The position numbers and the translations under genes are program-made. From Halicephalobus mephisto (taxonomy: Eukaryota; Nematoda; Chromadorea; Rhabditida; Panagrolaimidae), in contig SWDT01000135.1 in NCBI GenBank assembly GCA_009193035.1, positions 62,001 through 126,000 of the forward strand: 64,000 nucleotides of DNA. The letters run 5' to 3'. Positions within the stretch are counted from its first letter, which is position 1. Each line of letters opens with the position of its first letter. Shown piece after piece: positions 10,786-23,081 of the stretch. Under the pieces are notes generated by a model. That model made no database searches and was not told where the DNA came from. It saw nothing but the letters and a program-made list of their open reading frames with translations.

Positions 10786-12555
10786 AGTATGTACTTTTTT
10801 GTTGAGTTTATGATTTGTGATATTTGGGTGTTAGAAATTGTTATTGTTTATAAAAAGTATCTCTAATGGTTAATAGTGACTGGGATTGTCGGAAGAAACA
10901 AGAGTAATGGAAGACTGAAATATATTCGGTGTTTTATGTAGATTACGGCAGATGACGAAATCTGTTTTTTCAGTAGTGAATTTAAAATATTAAAAAATTC
11001 AAATTATTTTTAGTGATTTGGTTTTTACGATATGTTTAAAATATGAATTTTGATATTTATTGTAATGACATTAAAAATAATTGTTATTTGATATATGAAA
11101 AATTATCGAGAAACCTAAATTTTAGGATTTGAAGTTCAAAGAATTTCAGCAATGAATTGCCAGATTTACCGTTTTTTGTGGTTTGAGAAATGAATAAAAT
11201 AGTTGAAAAAACCAGTTAATTTTTATGAATCACCAAACTTTCTTTTTTTAGGATATTAATAAAGAAATAAAAAAAGAAAAAGAGTCAATTGCTGGAAATT
11301 GCCAGATTTGTCATTATTGTACTTTTGAACATTGGTAAAAAAGAGAAATGGTTCCTGCATTGCCAGATTTACCTTTTTTGTTGGTTAATGAACGTCGCTC
11401 GTTTTACGCGGGAATTCAACTTTGAAAAAACCACTAATAATCAAAAATCAACTTTAATTTTTTATTTTTAAAATATTTTTTTTGAAGGTATTTTTCGAGA
11501 ATAAAATAAAATTGCTGAAAAAGGATATAGTGATTCAAACTGAAAATAAAACAAAAAATATTTTATTCAAGCTGAAAATTTGAAACAGAATGTTTTATGG
11601 CTTTCGGAATGGATATTCAAAATTCGTTTTCTGTCTTTGTAGAAAGCCTTCTTTGGAGGAAAAAATTAAATAACAAATATGGAATTTCATATATCATTGA
11701 TTACGAAAAAAATTTTTTTGTTCATTGATGAATTTGCAATTATTCACTTTAAATTTTTCTTTTTAAATCTCATCAATTTTAATAATTATTTTTTGTATTT
11801 AAATGTAAATTTCAACCTGATTGTATATGTCTAATTGGTTTTATACAAAAATGACCGAAAATATTGAAAAATGAGAACTTTTTGCTTACTTTCTGAATCT
11901 TCAATCATCCATTTTTAAGACATTTCTATTTAATTTTAATGAATTTTAATGAATTTTATTAATTTTATTAATTTTATTAAATTTTTGGATTTTATCAATT
12001 TTAATAATTTAATAAATTTTATTAATTTTAATAATTTAATAAATTTTATTAATTTAATGAATTTTATTAATTTTAATAATTTTAATTCTTTTTCATAATA
12101 TATTTCTTGCATTGATTATAACTGCCCAATTTTTTATGTGATATTAATCAAAAAACAAGATATATGGATTTCCTGGATTATCTTGTTTTTTAAAATCTAC
12201 CAAAATTCAAATTACAAATTTTAAATACATTTAAAAAATTATTTTTTTTAAATTTAATTTTTATATAAAATTGAAAAAAATAATTTTTTAAATAATAATA
12301 ATTTTTTAAATCACTTTTTTTAAATTTAATTTTTATATAAAATTGAAAAAAAATTATTTTTTAACTTTAATTTTTTATATAATAATTTAAAAATAACAAT
12401 ATTGATAAAATTTCTATTTTATTTAAAACAAAAAATTCCAATTTGGCATTACTGACTTCGGCGAAATGTGAACATTCTGAACCGACTCTGTAAAATTACA
12501 ATAAGTGATTATCAGTCGCTGAGTCGATGACTGGCTTTTCATCGAAAAAAAAAAT
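10786..12555. other. Convergent intergenic region, AT-rich with short repeats
   Basis: The DPH6 and Kunitz genes converge here. The words ATTGCCAGATTTACC and close variants recur at about 11157, 11300 and 11358. A TTTTAATTAA-type microsatellite fills 11930-12090, and near-identical AT blocks recur at 12240-12390. The open frame at 11289-11471 is low in complexity and has no support as a gene. Confidence 0.5.
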
Positions 12556-15500
12556 TTAAGCATGTTCGAAATTTCCATCAGAAAGACGACCAGAACTGCC
12601 GCTTCCTCCAGAAGACAACTGCACTCTGCAGCAGATGAAACCGTTGTCGGTTCCGGTGTAGAGACAGGCGGAGTTGTCTGGACAGGATTGGGGGGTTCCG
12701 GAACGGGCGTAAGGGTTGCAGGTACGGTAGTTACCCGCGAGTTCTACTGGAACCAAGTTGGCTGGCTGTGGAGGACAGACATCTAAAATAATAAATTTAA
12801 AAATTCTAATTTTTGAAAGTTTTTAAAATTTTTATTAAATTTTAAAAAATTCAAAATCTTCCAAAATTCAGTAAAAATTTCATAATTTCCCAAAATTTAG
12901 TAAAAAATTCAAAATCTTCCAAAATTCAGTAAAATTTCCAAAATTTAATAAAAATTCTGAATTTTTTTTTCAGTTTCCAGAATTTTCGAAATAATTTTAA
13001 AAAATCCCAAATTTAATAAAAATTTCGAAATTATTTTAGAAAATTCAAAATTTTCCAAAATTCAGTAAAATTTTTTAAAATTTCCAAAATTTCTAAAATT
13101 CTGAAATTTTTTATTTGTTCAAAATTTACTTATTTAAAATTTTTATATAAAATATAAAATTCTAAAATTTCTCAAAAATGTTAATTTTGAAACATTTTTT
13201 AAAATTTTCATAAAATTTGAAATTTATAAAAATTCATGTTAATTTTGGAAAATTTTATTTTTAAAAATAAACTTACTCGGAAGTCTGACGTCACTTTCCA
13301 ATCCACAGCAGATGTATCTTTCGAGATTTGTGGAATATTGACAGTGTCTGTTGGCTCCGCAGCCTTGGATGGCGTCGTTGATAGGGGCGGAAGGACTACA
13401 GTATCTGTATTGAGCTCCACCTTCTCCAGGAACAGGCACCAATTGAGGAGGACAATATCCAGTATCTACAGAATCCGGTGATCTACAACAATAGAAAGCA
13501 TTTACTGCCGTTGTTGTGGTCGAAAACCAACAGAAGAAGTTTCCAGGACATGCTCCGTCGACGTTCGGAGTACATTGCATTGGTTGAAGAGATAAAGCAG
13601 AAATAAACGGTGTTGATGAAGCAGGACAAAGAGCTTGAAGTTCAGTACTAGCCCCACAACACACATTCTGATCCAGAAGCGGACTCGAGTAACATGTGTA
13701 CCCATCAGGACAGCCGCCTGATACTCTGCCTGATCCCCCGGGATTCGAACATTGTACTAAACGTGAATTTTCTGATTCTTTTGCAACAACAGTACCAGGA
13801 GGACAAGCTTCACTAAGACAGTAATTCTGACAAGCCTTCTGAGTCGCGAAATTGTTTCTATTTCCTTCGCATCCGTTGTATTCGAAAGTTTGACAAGTTT
13901 TGGTGTCGGCGTTGAAGTAGTATCTCGTGATTCTGGTCGAACTGCATCTGACTCCGACGTCCCTGGGTTGACTACAGACGTAATTCTTGCTGGGACAACA
14001 GAGGGATTTGGTCTGGTATACTGTACCTGTCCAGGTTGTAACAGGAGTACAGTAATGAGTAGAAGGACATTGTCTGTTGCTCGTGCAAGCTCTGGCGGCT
14101 CCGTTGGGTTCTTTCCAGACTTCTCCACCATCAGGACATGACTCGACTCTACAGTAATCTTTACAATCTTGTTGAGTGGCAAAGTTGTTACTGTTGCCGT
14201 CACATCCGTTGAACGAGAATGTTTGACAAGTTCTAGTGGTGCTGTCGTAGTACCATCTGGTCACGGCAGGTCCACAAATAGCTCCGGATTTGGCCGATAA
14301 TGAACAAGTATAAGCTTGAGTCGGACAACAACCATAAGTGGTTCCGTCGTAGTAACAGTAGTAATTCGCCGGACATGTTGTTGTTACTGATGTTGCTCCA
14401 CCGCAAATTATGAAGTTTCCATTTGAATCAGTCAATGCCGTACCTTGGATACATTGCGGTTCGCTTCTGGCATCACGACAGTAATTCTGACAAGATCCAT
14501 AAGAATCGAAATTGTTTGCATTACCTTGACATCCAGAATAAATAAATTCTTCACAATTTCCTGTTTTAGCATTGAACCACCAACGATTACTGTATGTACC
14601 ACAGTTACCCTGTTCACGTGGAAGTTTGCAAACGTACTGCGGACGAGGACAACAAACTCCTCCAAAAGTAGTAGATCCCGAGGTAGATTCGCAAGAGTGA
14701 GTTGAAGGACAGCTGTTGGCTCCATTGCCTGTGGGGGAGCATTCCATGTTTCTTTCTCCACTAGAGTCCTTGAGAGGTTCACCAGCACTACAGAGGACTG
14801 CAAATCACAAATTAATATATAAACAAGTGCCAAATTCCACAACTATATAAGTATATAAACACATCGATACATATCCACAAATACTTGTATAAATAGATAA
14901 CTATCTGGGCATTCATATCTACATAGATGTACACTTGTACAATTGTATAGATACATGAACACACAAGGTACACAATATATCCATATATACTTATAAACAG
15001 ATGGATATCTAGATGTATATGTCTATATCTATGCAGACTTGCGAAATAGATAACTATCTAGACATATATCTGTATCGTTCTGTACTTATATAGATATATG
15101 GATATATATATATCCATATTTACATATACTTATACAAAGAGATGCATATCTAGAGAGATATATATACATATCGATGTAGACTTGTGCAAATGTACAGATA
15201 TATGGATATGCAGATGTGAATATATCGATATATCCTTATATTTATGAATATATAGATATACAGTCGAACTTCGATATAAGATACTCCCTAGAGACCGGCC
15301 AAAGCGTATGTTATAAGAAAGGATATATTATAACGGGGATAAATTTGAAAGCAGACTAACCACACTCACTCATTCGGACTGTATACTATAACAAGAGATA
15401 TGCTATAGGGGTTATCTTATATCCAAGTTCTACTGTATATGCAGATATATACTTGTATAGGTCTATGTCTTTATACTTGTATAGAGACATGAATATGCGG

Positions 15501-18432
15501 ATGAAATAAAACTTACTTCTGGAGCAGAACTTCTCACAGTGGTCTTGGGAGAGGAAGTTGTTGAAGTTGCCACCTTGTCCGAGATAACTGAATTGAATAC
15601 ATCTGCCTTCTCTTGAATCGTAGTAGAATCTGGGGTAGGTGTTTCCAGTGCCGTCGGGGATACCGACGTCGAAGTACTCACTTGGAAGTCCTCCGGCAGT
15701 GTTGTAGACTTCAGTCGGGATGGCTCCATTTCTGGAACAAATATGAAGGTAAGTTGGACAACATTGTTGGAGAGTTCCCATGGTGGTACAGACATAGTTG
15801 GGATTGTTACATCCATTGTCGTTTCCTTGACAGTATACTGGTTCTTGTTTAACTCCTGTGGTTCTGTCGCGATAAAGTGGAAGACCTCTGTTACAAGCTA
15901 AAAACAATTTTAATTTTATAATTTTATGAAATATTTCAATTTTTGGAGATTTTTAGAATTAAAAATTTTTAAATTTTAAAAAATTCTGAAAATTTCCAAG
16001 AATTTTTTGGAAATTTCTGAATTTATCTTCGAGATTCATTTAAATTGGGATTTTTCAGAGTTTTAAATATAAAATTCTTTAAGATCTTCTTGAATTTCAT
16101 GGAGACTTTTGAGATTTAATAATTTAAAAATTTTCGAAATTTTATATGAAATTTTAAAAAGTTATGAAAAGTTTTGAATTCTGTGAAATTTCGAATGAAG
16201 TTATGAGAGATCTTAGAAATTTTCACAAGGTCCTAGAATTTTATATGAAAGTTAATAATTTTAAACAACTTTTTTGAAATTTTTAGAATTTAATAATTCT
16301 CTAAAATTACAAGATTCTAAAAGCTCTAAAATTTTATATGAAATTCAATAATTTTAAACTTTTTTGAAATTGCTTTGAAATTTATAAAATTTCAATTTCG
16401 AAATCATATATTTCCGCTTTTTGTGATGCTTAATTTTTCCTTAACTTGGATAATTGTAGTCCAAAAAACCACCCGATTCTTCCCCTAATTTTTAGCTTCA
16501 CAAATGTTTTAAAATTTCGCTCACTTATATCTGCGTGGAGTGCTAGTTCGTGCTAATCGACTTTGTGCTCTTATTCAAACAAGTTTAGCTTGAGAATTCT
16601 CGATGGATGGTCAACGCAGTCCACGCAACTGTCCGAAATATCCCCATAGTCCACATCGCAAGTAATCGGTGTTTGTTTTTAGAAAGAAAACTTTCTTTGG
16701 ATTGGTTTGATCGCAAAAGTTCTCAACGGAGATCGACTCATCTTCGCCAGTCATATTTGCAAGTGATCGTGAAAGTTTCTCACATCTGATAGGGTTAAAG
16801 AGGCTCATCACAACATCCAGAAAACTATTTTTACAAATAATTTTAAATTTAAAGCTCTTTGAAAATTAAAAATTTTAAATTTAAAGCTCTTTAAAAATTA
16901 AAAATTAAAAATTTAAAGCTCTTTGAAAATTAAAAATATAATTTTTTTTAAATTTTAAAATTTAAAGTTCTTTGAAAATTAAAAATATAAATTTTTTTTA
17001 AATTTTAAATTTAAAGTTCTTTAAAAAGTTTTTAATTTTAAGTTTTTTAAAAATTTCGGAAAATTTTCAAATTTCAAAAAAAATTTTAAATCTGAGAAAT
17101 TCTAAAAAGTTGATTTTTTTAAATAATTGACTAAAAAAAGTAAAAATATACTTTTTCGAAATTATTGAAAATAATTGTTTTAGGATCAAATAGAATTTCA
17201 AAAAAGATCTTAAAGTGATATTCTGAAGTTATTCAAATTTACAGTAAGATTTTAAAAAATTGTTTTCTACAGTATGATTTTTAGGCTTATTTTTCTATAG
17301 TAAGAAACTAGAAAAAGTTGCGTCTTTTACAGTAAGATTTAAAAAAAATTTTTTCCTACAGTGTGATTTTTAGGCTTATTTTTCTACAGTAAGAAATTCG
17401 GAAAACTTACTTTGTTTACAGTAGGATTCACAATGGTCCTTGGTTTGGAAGTTGTTGGCATTTCCACCGTAGCCTTGGTACTTGAGTTCTCTGCATTCGC
17501 CGGTGATAGGGTCGTGGTACCAGTGGTTGAGGGTGGTTCCCCCTCCGGGAGGGGTGTAACCTTCGTTAGGGGGCTGGATACAAGCAAAAGCTCTCGATGG
17601 ACAACAAAAACTAATTGGATTATTTACAGTACAATCATCACTATCACATATACAATCATATGCTAATGCTCCAATTGCTTCACATGTTGCATCTGCTCCA
17701 CCGTAACATTGTTGAACTTGATTTTCAATACGAAATTTGGGATTATTACCGTTTAATGGACAAAAACCGTAATTTAAACATACTAATCCATCTCGTGTTC
17801 GGAATGGCGGCTGATTATTCGCACATCTACATTCCCCTGATCTACAGTATGCCCCCGGCCAAACAGCTTCACATTGCCGATTTTGCGTACAACCAGATTC
17901 TCCAGGATTAATTTCTATAAAAAAATAAATTCAAAACTAATTTTTTTTCAAATTAAAAAATTAAAAAAACTTAAAAATAAAAATTTTATCATTTCCAAAA
18001 TTCTTAATTTTTTTTAAACTTTCAAAATTTAATTTCTTTCAAATTTAAAATTTTTATTTTTTTTTAAATTTCAAAATTTCTTAATTTTTATTTTTCTAAA
18101 ATTTCTTAATTTTTATTTTTATTTTTCTAAAATTTCTTAATTTTTATTTTATTTTTAATTTTTTAAAATTTCTTAATTTTTATTTTTTTTTTTAATTTTA
18201 AATTTCTTAATTTTTATTTTTTGAATAACTTACTTCTCCAACAATATGAATCAATTTCGACATATGTTGTCAAACATGCACATCGTTTATTTCCAGCACA
18301 ATAATTTCCACTTCCACAATCCGTAGATACTTCACACGGTCTACCTACCGTACCATGTTGACAATTAACAGGTGATAATACCAAATATGTCAAAAACAAA
18401 AAAATTCGCCACGACGACGCCGGCGTCGACAT
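12556..18432 (-). CDS. Secreted multi-Kunitz, lustrin-type cysteine-rich protein
   Basis: This is probably an extracellular matrix or cuticle-associated protein of a nematode Kunitz-lustrin family. Exons are 18432-18234, 17914-17411, 15897-15517, 14797-13277 and 12782-12556, for 943 residues, and every junction is phase 1. It starts with a signal peptide (cut near VNCQ). Five Kunitz-like domains lie at about residues 180-233, 290-360, 415-470, 525-580 and 635-690. Lustrin-type motifs with paired CC residues sit between them and fill the C-terminus. Domains 3-5 have all six cysteines, but the residue after Cys2 is G, G and S, so classical trypsin inhibition is unlikely. Domains 1 and 2 lack the Cys2-Cys4 pair. 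The ATG at 18432 is the only one giving a signal peptide. Confidence 0.92.
14800..15516. repeat. ATA/GATA microsatellite in Kunitz-gene intron 3
   Basis: Degenerate ATATAGATATC/ATATATCCATAT words fill 14815-15258 and 15436-15510. A MITE (listed separately) interrupts the run. Confidence 0.7.
15261..15435. mobile_element. 175-bp pogo-like MITE with TA target duplication
   Basis: The left end CAGTCGAACTTCGATATAAG and the right end, read on the other strand as CAGTAGAACTTGGATATAAG, form terminal inverted repeats of about 28 bp. TA lies directly outside both ends (15259-15260 and 15436-15437). The CAGT terminus, GAACTTCGATATAA core and TA duplication are typical of non-autonomous pogo/Tigger-type Tc1-mariner elements. 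No transposase is encoded. It sits in intron 3 of the Kunitz gene. Confidence 0.85.
15898..17410 (-). other. Intron 2 of the Kunitz gene, with a non-repetitive island
   Basis: The 1.5-kb intron is AT-rich except for 16440-16810, which has ordinary composition and open frames on both strands. No splice chain joins it to the gene. At 17235-17400 a unit of about 90 bp with TACAGTAAGATTTT and TTTTTAGGCTTATTTTTCTA occurs twice in tandem next to the exon 2 donor. Confidence 0.5.
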
Positions 18433-18956
18433 GCCGTTTTTAAAATTTTAAAATATTTAAAATTTTTTTTTAAACGTAAAAATTCAAATTTAAAATCGAA
18501 GTTAGTTTACTTCTCGAATAAGGTCCTTCGAACTGAAATCGTTAAATTTCTTTCTTTGCTTTCGGGAATGTGGGCGGGAGAAATCTGTAAAGCCTATTAT
18601 CGTCCCTCCTTGACCGATCGAGGACCTCGCGACAAGGAAGTGTACAAGTTCATTTTGACGTCTGTCTACGAATTTTTGATGGATTTTCCCATTGTTTATC
18701 CTTTTTTTTCCGGATTATTTTTCTTTTTTTAATGAGAATTTTTTTACTCATTTCATCACACGCACATTTATCAATCAAGCAAGACATGGTAACTTTGGAC
18801 CCATTTGTTGTTGAAAGCGTTCAAGAATCGGTTCGACAGACATACTGTACATAGCCGTTTCAAATCTTAGAAGCGAGTAAAAAAACATCAGATAAATAAT
18901 CTGACACAATATAAGCATAAATCAAAAATTCATATTCATATTGAAAGATCTTAATT
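18433..18956. other. Promoter region of Kunitz gene / 3' region of NRBP
   Basis: A GC-richer block at 18530-18680 contains the imperfect palindrome CCTTGACCGATCGAGG (18609-18624) and is the likely promoter of the minus-strand Kunitz gene. The remainder is the NRBP 3' untranslated region. Confidence 0.35.
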
Positions 18957-21900
18957 TCATTGTTTGTGATGAACTTCAGGAGGAGTTTTCGATCTAGGAG
19001 CAACCATTGACAACGGCGGACTAGAATCATCTGTCAAATCTTCTGGTGTAGCCCGAGGAGGTACTGGAGAATTCGATTTAATTTTTCTATCATTTTCATC
19101 AAAATTATTTTCTTCTTGTTCAATTTTCGCTTGTTCTTCATGAAAATCTTCCAAAACTCGTGTCAATAAGGCACAAACTTTATCCGAATCATTCTGAAAT
19201 TTATTTTTAAAGTCCCTATTATTAATAACTCTATTCATTTTTAATCAGTTTAACTTAATCGTTAAGAGTTCGTGAAAATATCGACAGTGCTATTTTAAGG
19301 ATTATCACTTTAAACTGATTTTTTTCATAAATCAACAAAAGAATTTTTTTCTCTAATACAAACAGTCATGAACTATACATGATTATAAACGATTAAAAAT
19401 CTTTCGGGTTATTCAAACAAAGAATTTTTTTAAATTTAAAAATTACCTCACATATAAATCCATGAATAATCAATTCAGCAACCATATCTTCTGCTTTATC
19501 CTCTAATCCAACTTCTGTTGTTAATTGTCGATTCATAGAATCATCTAATTGTAAAAACATACTGAGCAATTTATCCTTCACACCAGCTTTCATTTGAACA
19601 ATCAATCTCGTTTCACCTTGAGGTTTATCTGATCCATTACTTGATTGAATTGTTCCTATTGTTGAATTATGATCAATTGTCGACGAACAACTAGCATTTG
19701 ATGTTATAGTTGAATTAGGAGAGCTATCAATATTAGCTGGAATTTTATTCATCGAATCCACACTAGGAGGAGTAACCATCGTCATCGGAAGTTCATTTAA
19801 ATGACTTGATGAATCAATTCTTTCATTTTGCTTCTGTCCTTGATCACCCTTAATCGATGCAGAACTCATACTTTCAATCATACCTTTACTATCATCTGAA
19901 CTATTTTTTCTTGTTTCAACATTTTTCAATTCTTCCGAATGTTCTTCTTTTCCTTCATTTACCGATGTTTTAACTTTTAGAATTGATTGAGCAAATGCAA
20001 ACAAAGGATAGATACCATTTTTTACATCTTCTAGAAATTTATCCAAATCCATCTAAAATCATTTATTTAATTTAAATTTAAAAATAAAAATCAAACCTTA
20101 TTAGCTTGAATGAATTCCAATTGTGCATATGTAAATTCATGTCCACCAAATCCTAGAACAATTTTAGACATATCATCTACCCTTAGGTCATCTTCACTTA
20201 AATGTTCGTAAATTTTAGACGATATAATTACATGTGCTGCAATTAATTTCAATGAATGAACTTCAAATAATACCGGATGAAATAATAATTCTCTTGCTGT
20301 TGGTCTTCTTTCTGGATTAACATCAAGACATAACGATATAAAATCTCTTTGTAATGGATTTTCCAATGTATCTACAATCTTTTTTAAATTTTCAAGACTT
20401 AATGATGCTATTGATTCTCCATTTGTTGATAGTCCGCCTCTTGTTGCCATTTCTAAAGCACAAATACCAAATGAGTAAATATCCGCTTTCGTTGTTACAT
20501 CATTTAGATCTGCAAAAATTATTTTAATTTATAAAATTCAACACTTATCCCTAATTCAAACAATTGAAAAATATTCAAAAATCAATACATCAACAAAAAT
20601 TCGCTGATTAACTAAAATACTCATTTTCATTCAACACCTAATCAACGAACAAGAATAGAATTAATTCCTAAGGGATTTCGAGATCCATTCAGAGGTTTAG
20701 GGTGTTCATTCCTAAGAAATTCAGAGATTCATTAATAAGATTTAGTCAAAAAAAATTGGAAAATTTATTTACAATAAGCTGGGATATTCGTTCTTAAGGA
20801 CTTCTGAGATCCATCAATGAGGACTTTACCCAAAAATATTCAGGGATTCATCTTTACAAAAAATTGCTTGAATAACAAACCCCTTATATTAGTAACTAAA
20901 TTTCCATAAAACACAAAGGTCCACAAACACATGCAATAGAATAAAAATGTGCATCAATAAAAATCCTTGTTGAAATTCTCTATGGAAATTTCCAAAAATA
21001 TGGTCAAAAACTACAAAATACTAGTAAACAACGACTTACACTCGTATTCTGGAGCAATGTAATGCATATTTCTAATATTTTCCCTAAATGTCTTGACATG
21101 ATGATGTATAGCATTAGGTGCAACACATCCTATCTTGATTAATCCATTCTGCTGAATAAATATGGTATTACACGAAAGATTAGCGTGAGCAATCGGCGGT
21201 TCACATGAATGTAAATAATTCAACGCCGAGAGAATTTGAATTGTCCATTTTTTCCACATCTACAAAAATACTACCGTTATTACAGTACCTACAGTACTTA
21301 CAAACAACTCACTCTTATATTAGACAGAGTTTCTGACGATCTTGCTCTTTGGAGAAACTTCGACATCGAACCCGATGACATGTACTCTGTGATAAATATT
21401 ATTCTTGGTTTTTCTGATTTTGAATCAGTCCAATATTTGTGAAATTTGACTAGATTAACATGATCCAGATGAGTCAAATCGTCAAACACAGCTCTGATTT
21501 TCTCTTCTTGTTCTCGGAAGTTTTTTCTTTCAGAAAACTGAACTTCATTCCACACTACTTCGTTTCCTGTTTCGTTGTCCATAGCGAGATACGATACATC
21601 GATCCCAGGCACATCTCGTTGTTTCACTTTTTCCCTTCTTTTTGACCAACGTTTATCTGGACTTTCTTCCAAAATCTGGAAAAATTTCTGATTTCATACG
21701 GAAATTAAAAATTACCTCTTCTGCGTCATTGTCTGAATCGCTTTTGTCTCCTTTGTTGTCGTGAGATTCCTCTATCGCCATTGCTTCCAGTACCGCTTCC
21801 GTTTCCGCCGTTGTTTCTGCGGGCAAAGCGACTCCAGAATTCATTTCCAAAGATGAGATCAGAATATTTCTCGCGTATTCACCACTGATGCGTCTTTCGG

Positions 21901-22057
21901 CTGAATCTTGATTTGCTGAATCCGATGTTGTTGGAACGAGATCATTGTGTTTCACTTCTATTTCTTCTGGTTCCATTTTCGCCTTCTGAACTGAAATTTT
22001 TCTATGAGGAGGTTCGTCAGGCCCGTTTGAAGCTTCCGCTGATTCGTCGCCAGTCAT
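18957..22057 (-). CDS. nrbp-1: Nuclear receptor-binding protein, pseudokinase adaptor (NRBP)
   Basis: NRBP proteins are kinase-like scaffolds that act in protein turnover and trafficking without known phosphotransfer. Exons are 22057-21716, 21675-21313, 21259-21040, 20509-20097, 20052-19447 and 19193-18957, for 726 residues. An acidic N-terminal tail (about 115 residues) precedes the kinase fold. The catalytic motifs are replaced as in human NRBP1: the VAIK lysine region reads VWNEVQF, HRD reads HAN in AHANLSCNTIFIQ, and DFG is lost in IKIGCVAPN. IYSFGICALEMA and FISLCLDVNPERRPTARELL mark the C-lobe. A Ser/Asn-rich linker and a conserved C-terminal block follow. The first two introns are 40 and 53 nt. 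The gene-symbol number is by analogy. Confidence 0.93.
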
Positions 22058-23081
22058 TCCCGTTCGAATCCACGACGTCGCTTCTGCTGCCAGAAGAATA
22101 TAAAAAGGAGTCTAAACTCCTTCTGAAGACCATTCAATATAATTTCAATCCGTCAAATAATTGTCTGTCTGCTCTGGTTTAGACCTGAAACAATCAATGC
22201 ATGAACAAACACAAAAAATCAGCTGTTTGTTCAGTCGTCAAATAATCAATTTTAAAAACTTGAAACTCATGACAAAATCGGAGATTCAAGAAACACCACG
22301 AGGTTTTTAAATTATCCAAAAACGCGAAAAAAAACATGGAAAATAAATCACGAGAACAAAACGATCAAAGCTGATCACATGTGACTCACGAAAGAGGAAA
22401 GTCGTCGCCAGAGCGCTCAACGGAAGAACCAAAAAATCGAAGATCCTACATAAGGAAAAAAAAGAATAAACACTATCATTTGCAGACTCCATAAAAACCC
22501 GATAAGTTCCATGGTCAAATGGAAAAACTGTCAGGAAATCAATTGGAATTTGCGACCATGAAAACCGCGGGGATCGTCAGCTTAGCCTAAATTGATATTC
22601 AATAATATTTCATATATCAAATTAATTCAAAATTCTCAAATAAAACCAAAGAAAAACAAATTCAATAAATATAAAGTTATTTTTTTAGGATTTTTATTTT
22701 TATAAAATTCCACAATATAAAATTACTTCAAATAAGTCCATCCCGAACATGGTTAAATACTACAATCAGAAATCAATCATTTAAGAAAAAAATTGGCAAT
22801 ATTCTTTAAGAAAAAAAATTTGCAATATTCTTTAAAAACTGGCAATGGTTTTGACGAACGTGCAAGTCGCAACATCGAGGTCCCTCCCCTTTCGCTCCAG
22901 GACTGCCACTTATCGAATTTCTCTGCTCACTCGCCCCGGTCGTGAACGGCAGCCGTAGGTCCTCCGATGTTCTTCTTTCGAAACAATTGTCGTTTTTTGG
23001 GCCTAACCTTTGCTTAATGAGTAAATTTAAAATTTTGGGAAACATTTATTTCGAAATAAAATCCTAAATTTCCTCCACAGA
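22058..23081. other. NRBP upstream region and fclc-1 3' region
   Basis: Bases 22058-22600 are the likely promoter and leader of NRBP. Bases 22850-23000 are GC-rich with an 80-codon minus-strand frame starting 36 bp after the fclc-1 stop, but nothing supports it as a gene. It may be 3' untranslated sequence. Confidence 0.35.

Noticed and set aside
13757..14203. Open frames in other phases over the Kunitz gene (also 14432-14842 and 13890-14141)
   Set aside because: The spliced sense frame carries the conserved cysteine pattern; the others are Thr/Val-rich by-products.
22055..22080. GTTCGAATCC resembling a tRNA B box
   Set aside because: No matching acceptor stem, A box or anticodon arm; it is the NRBP leader.
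22806..23045. 80-codon minus-strand frame just after fclc-1
   Set aside because: It lies in the 3' region, matches no family, and has no acceptor of good quality before its ATG.
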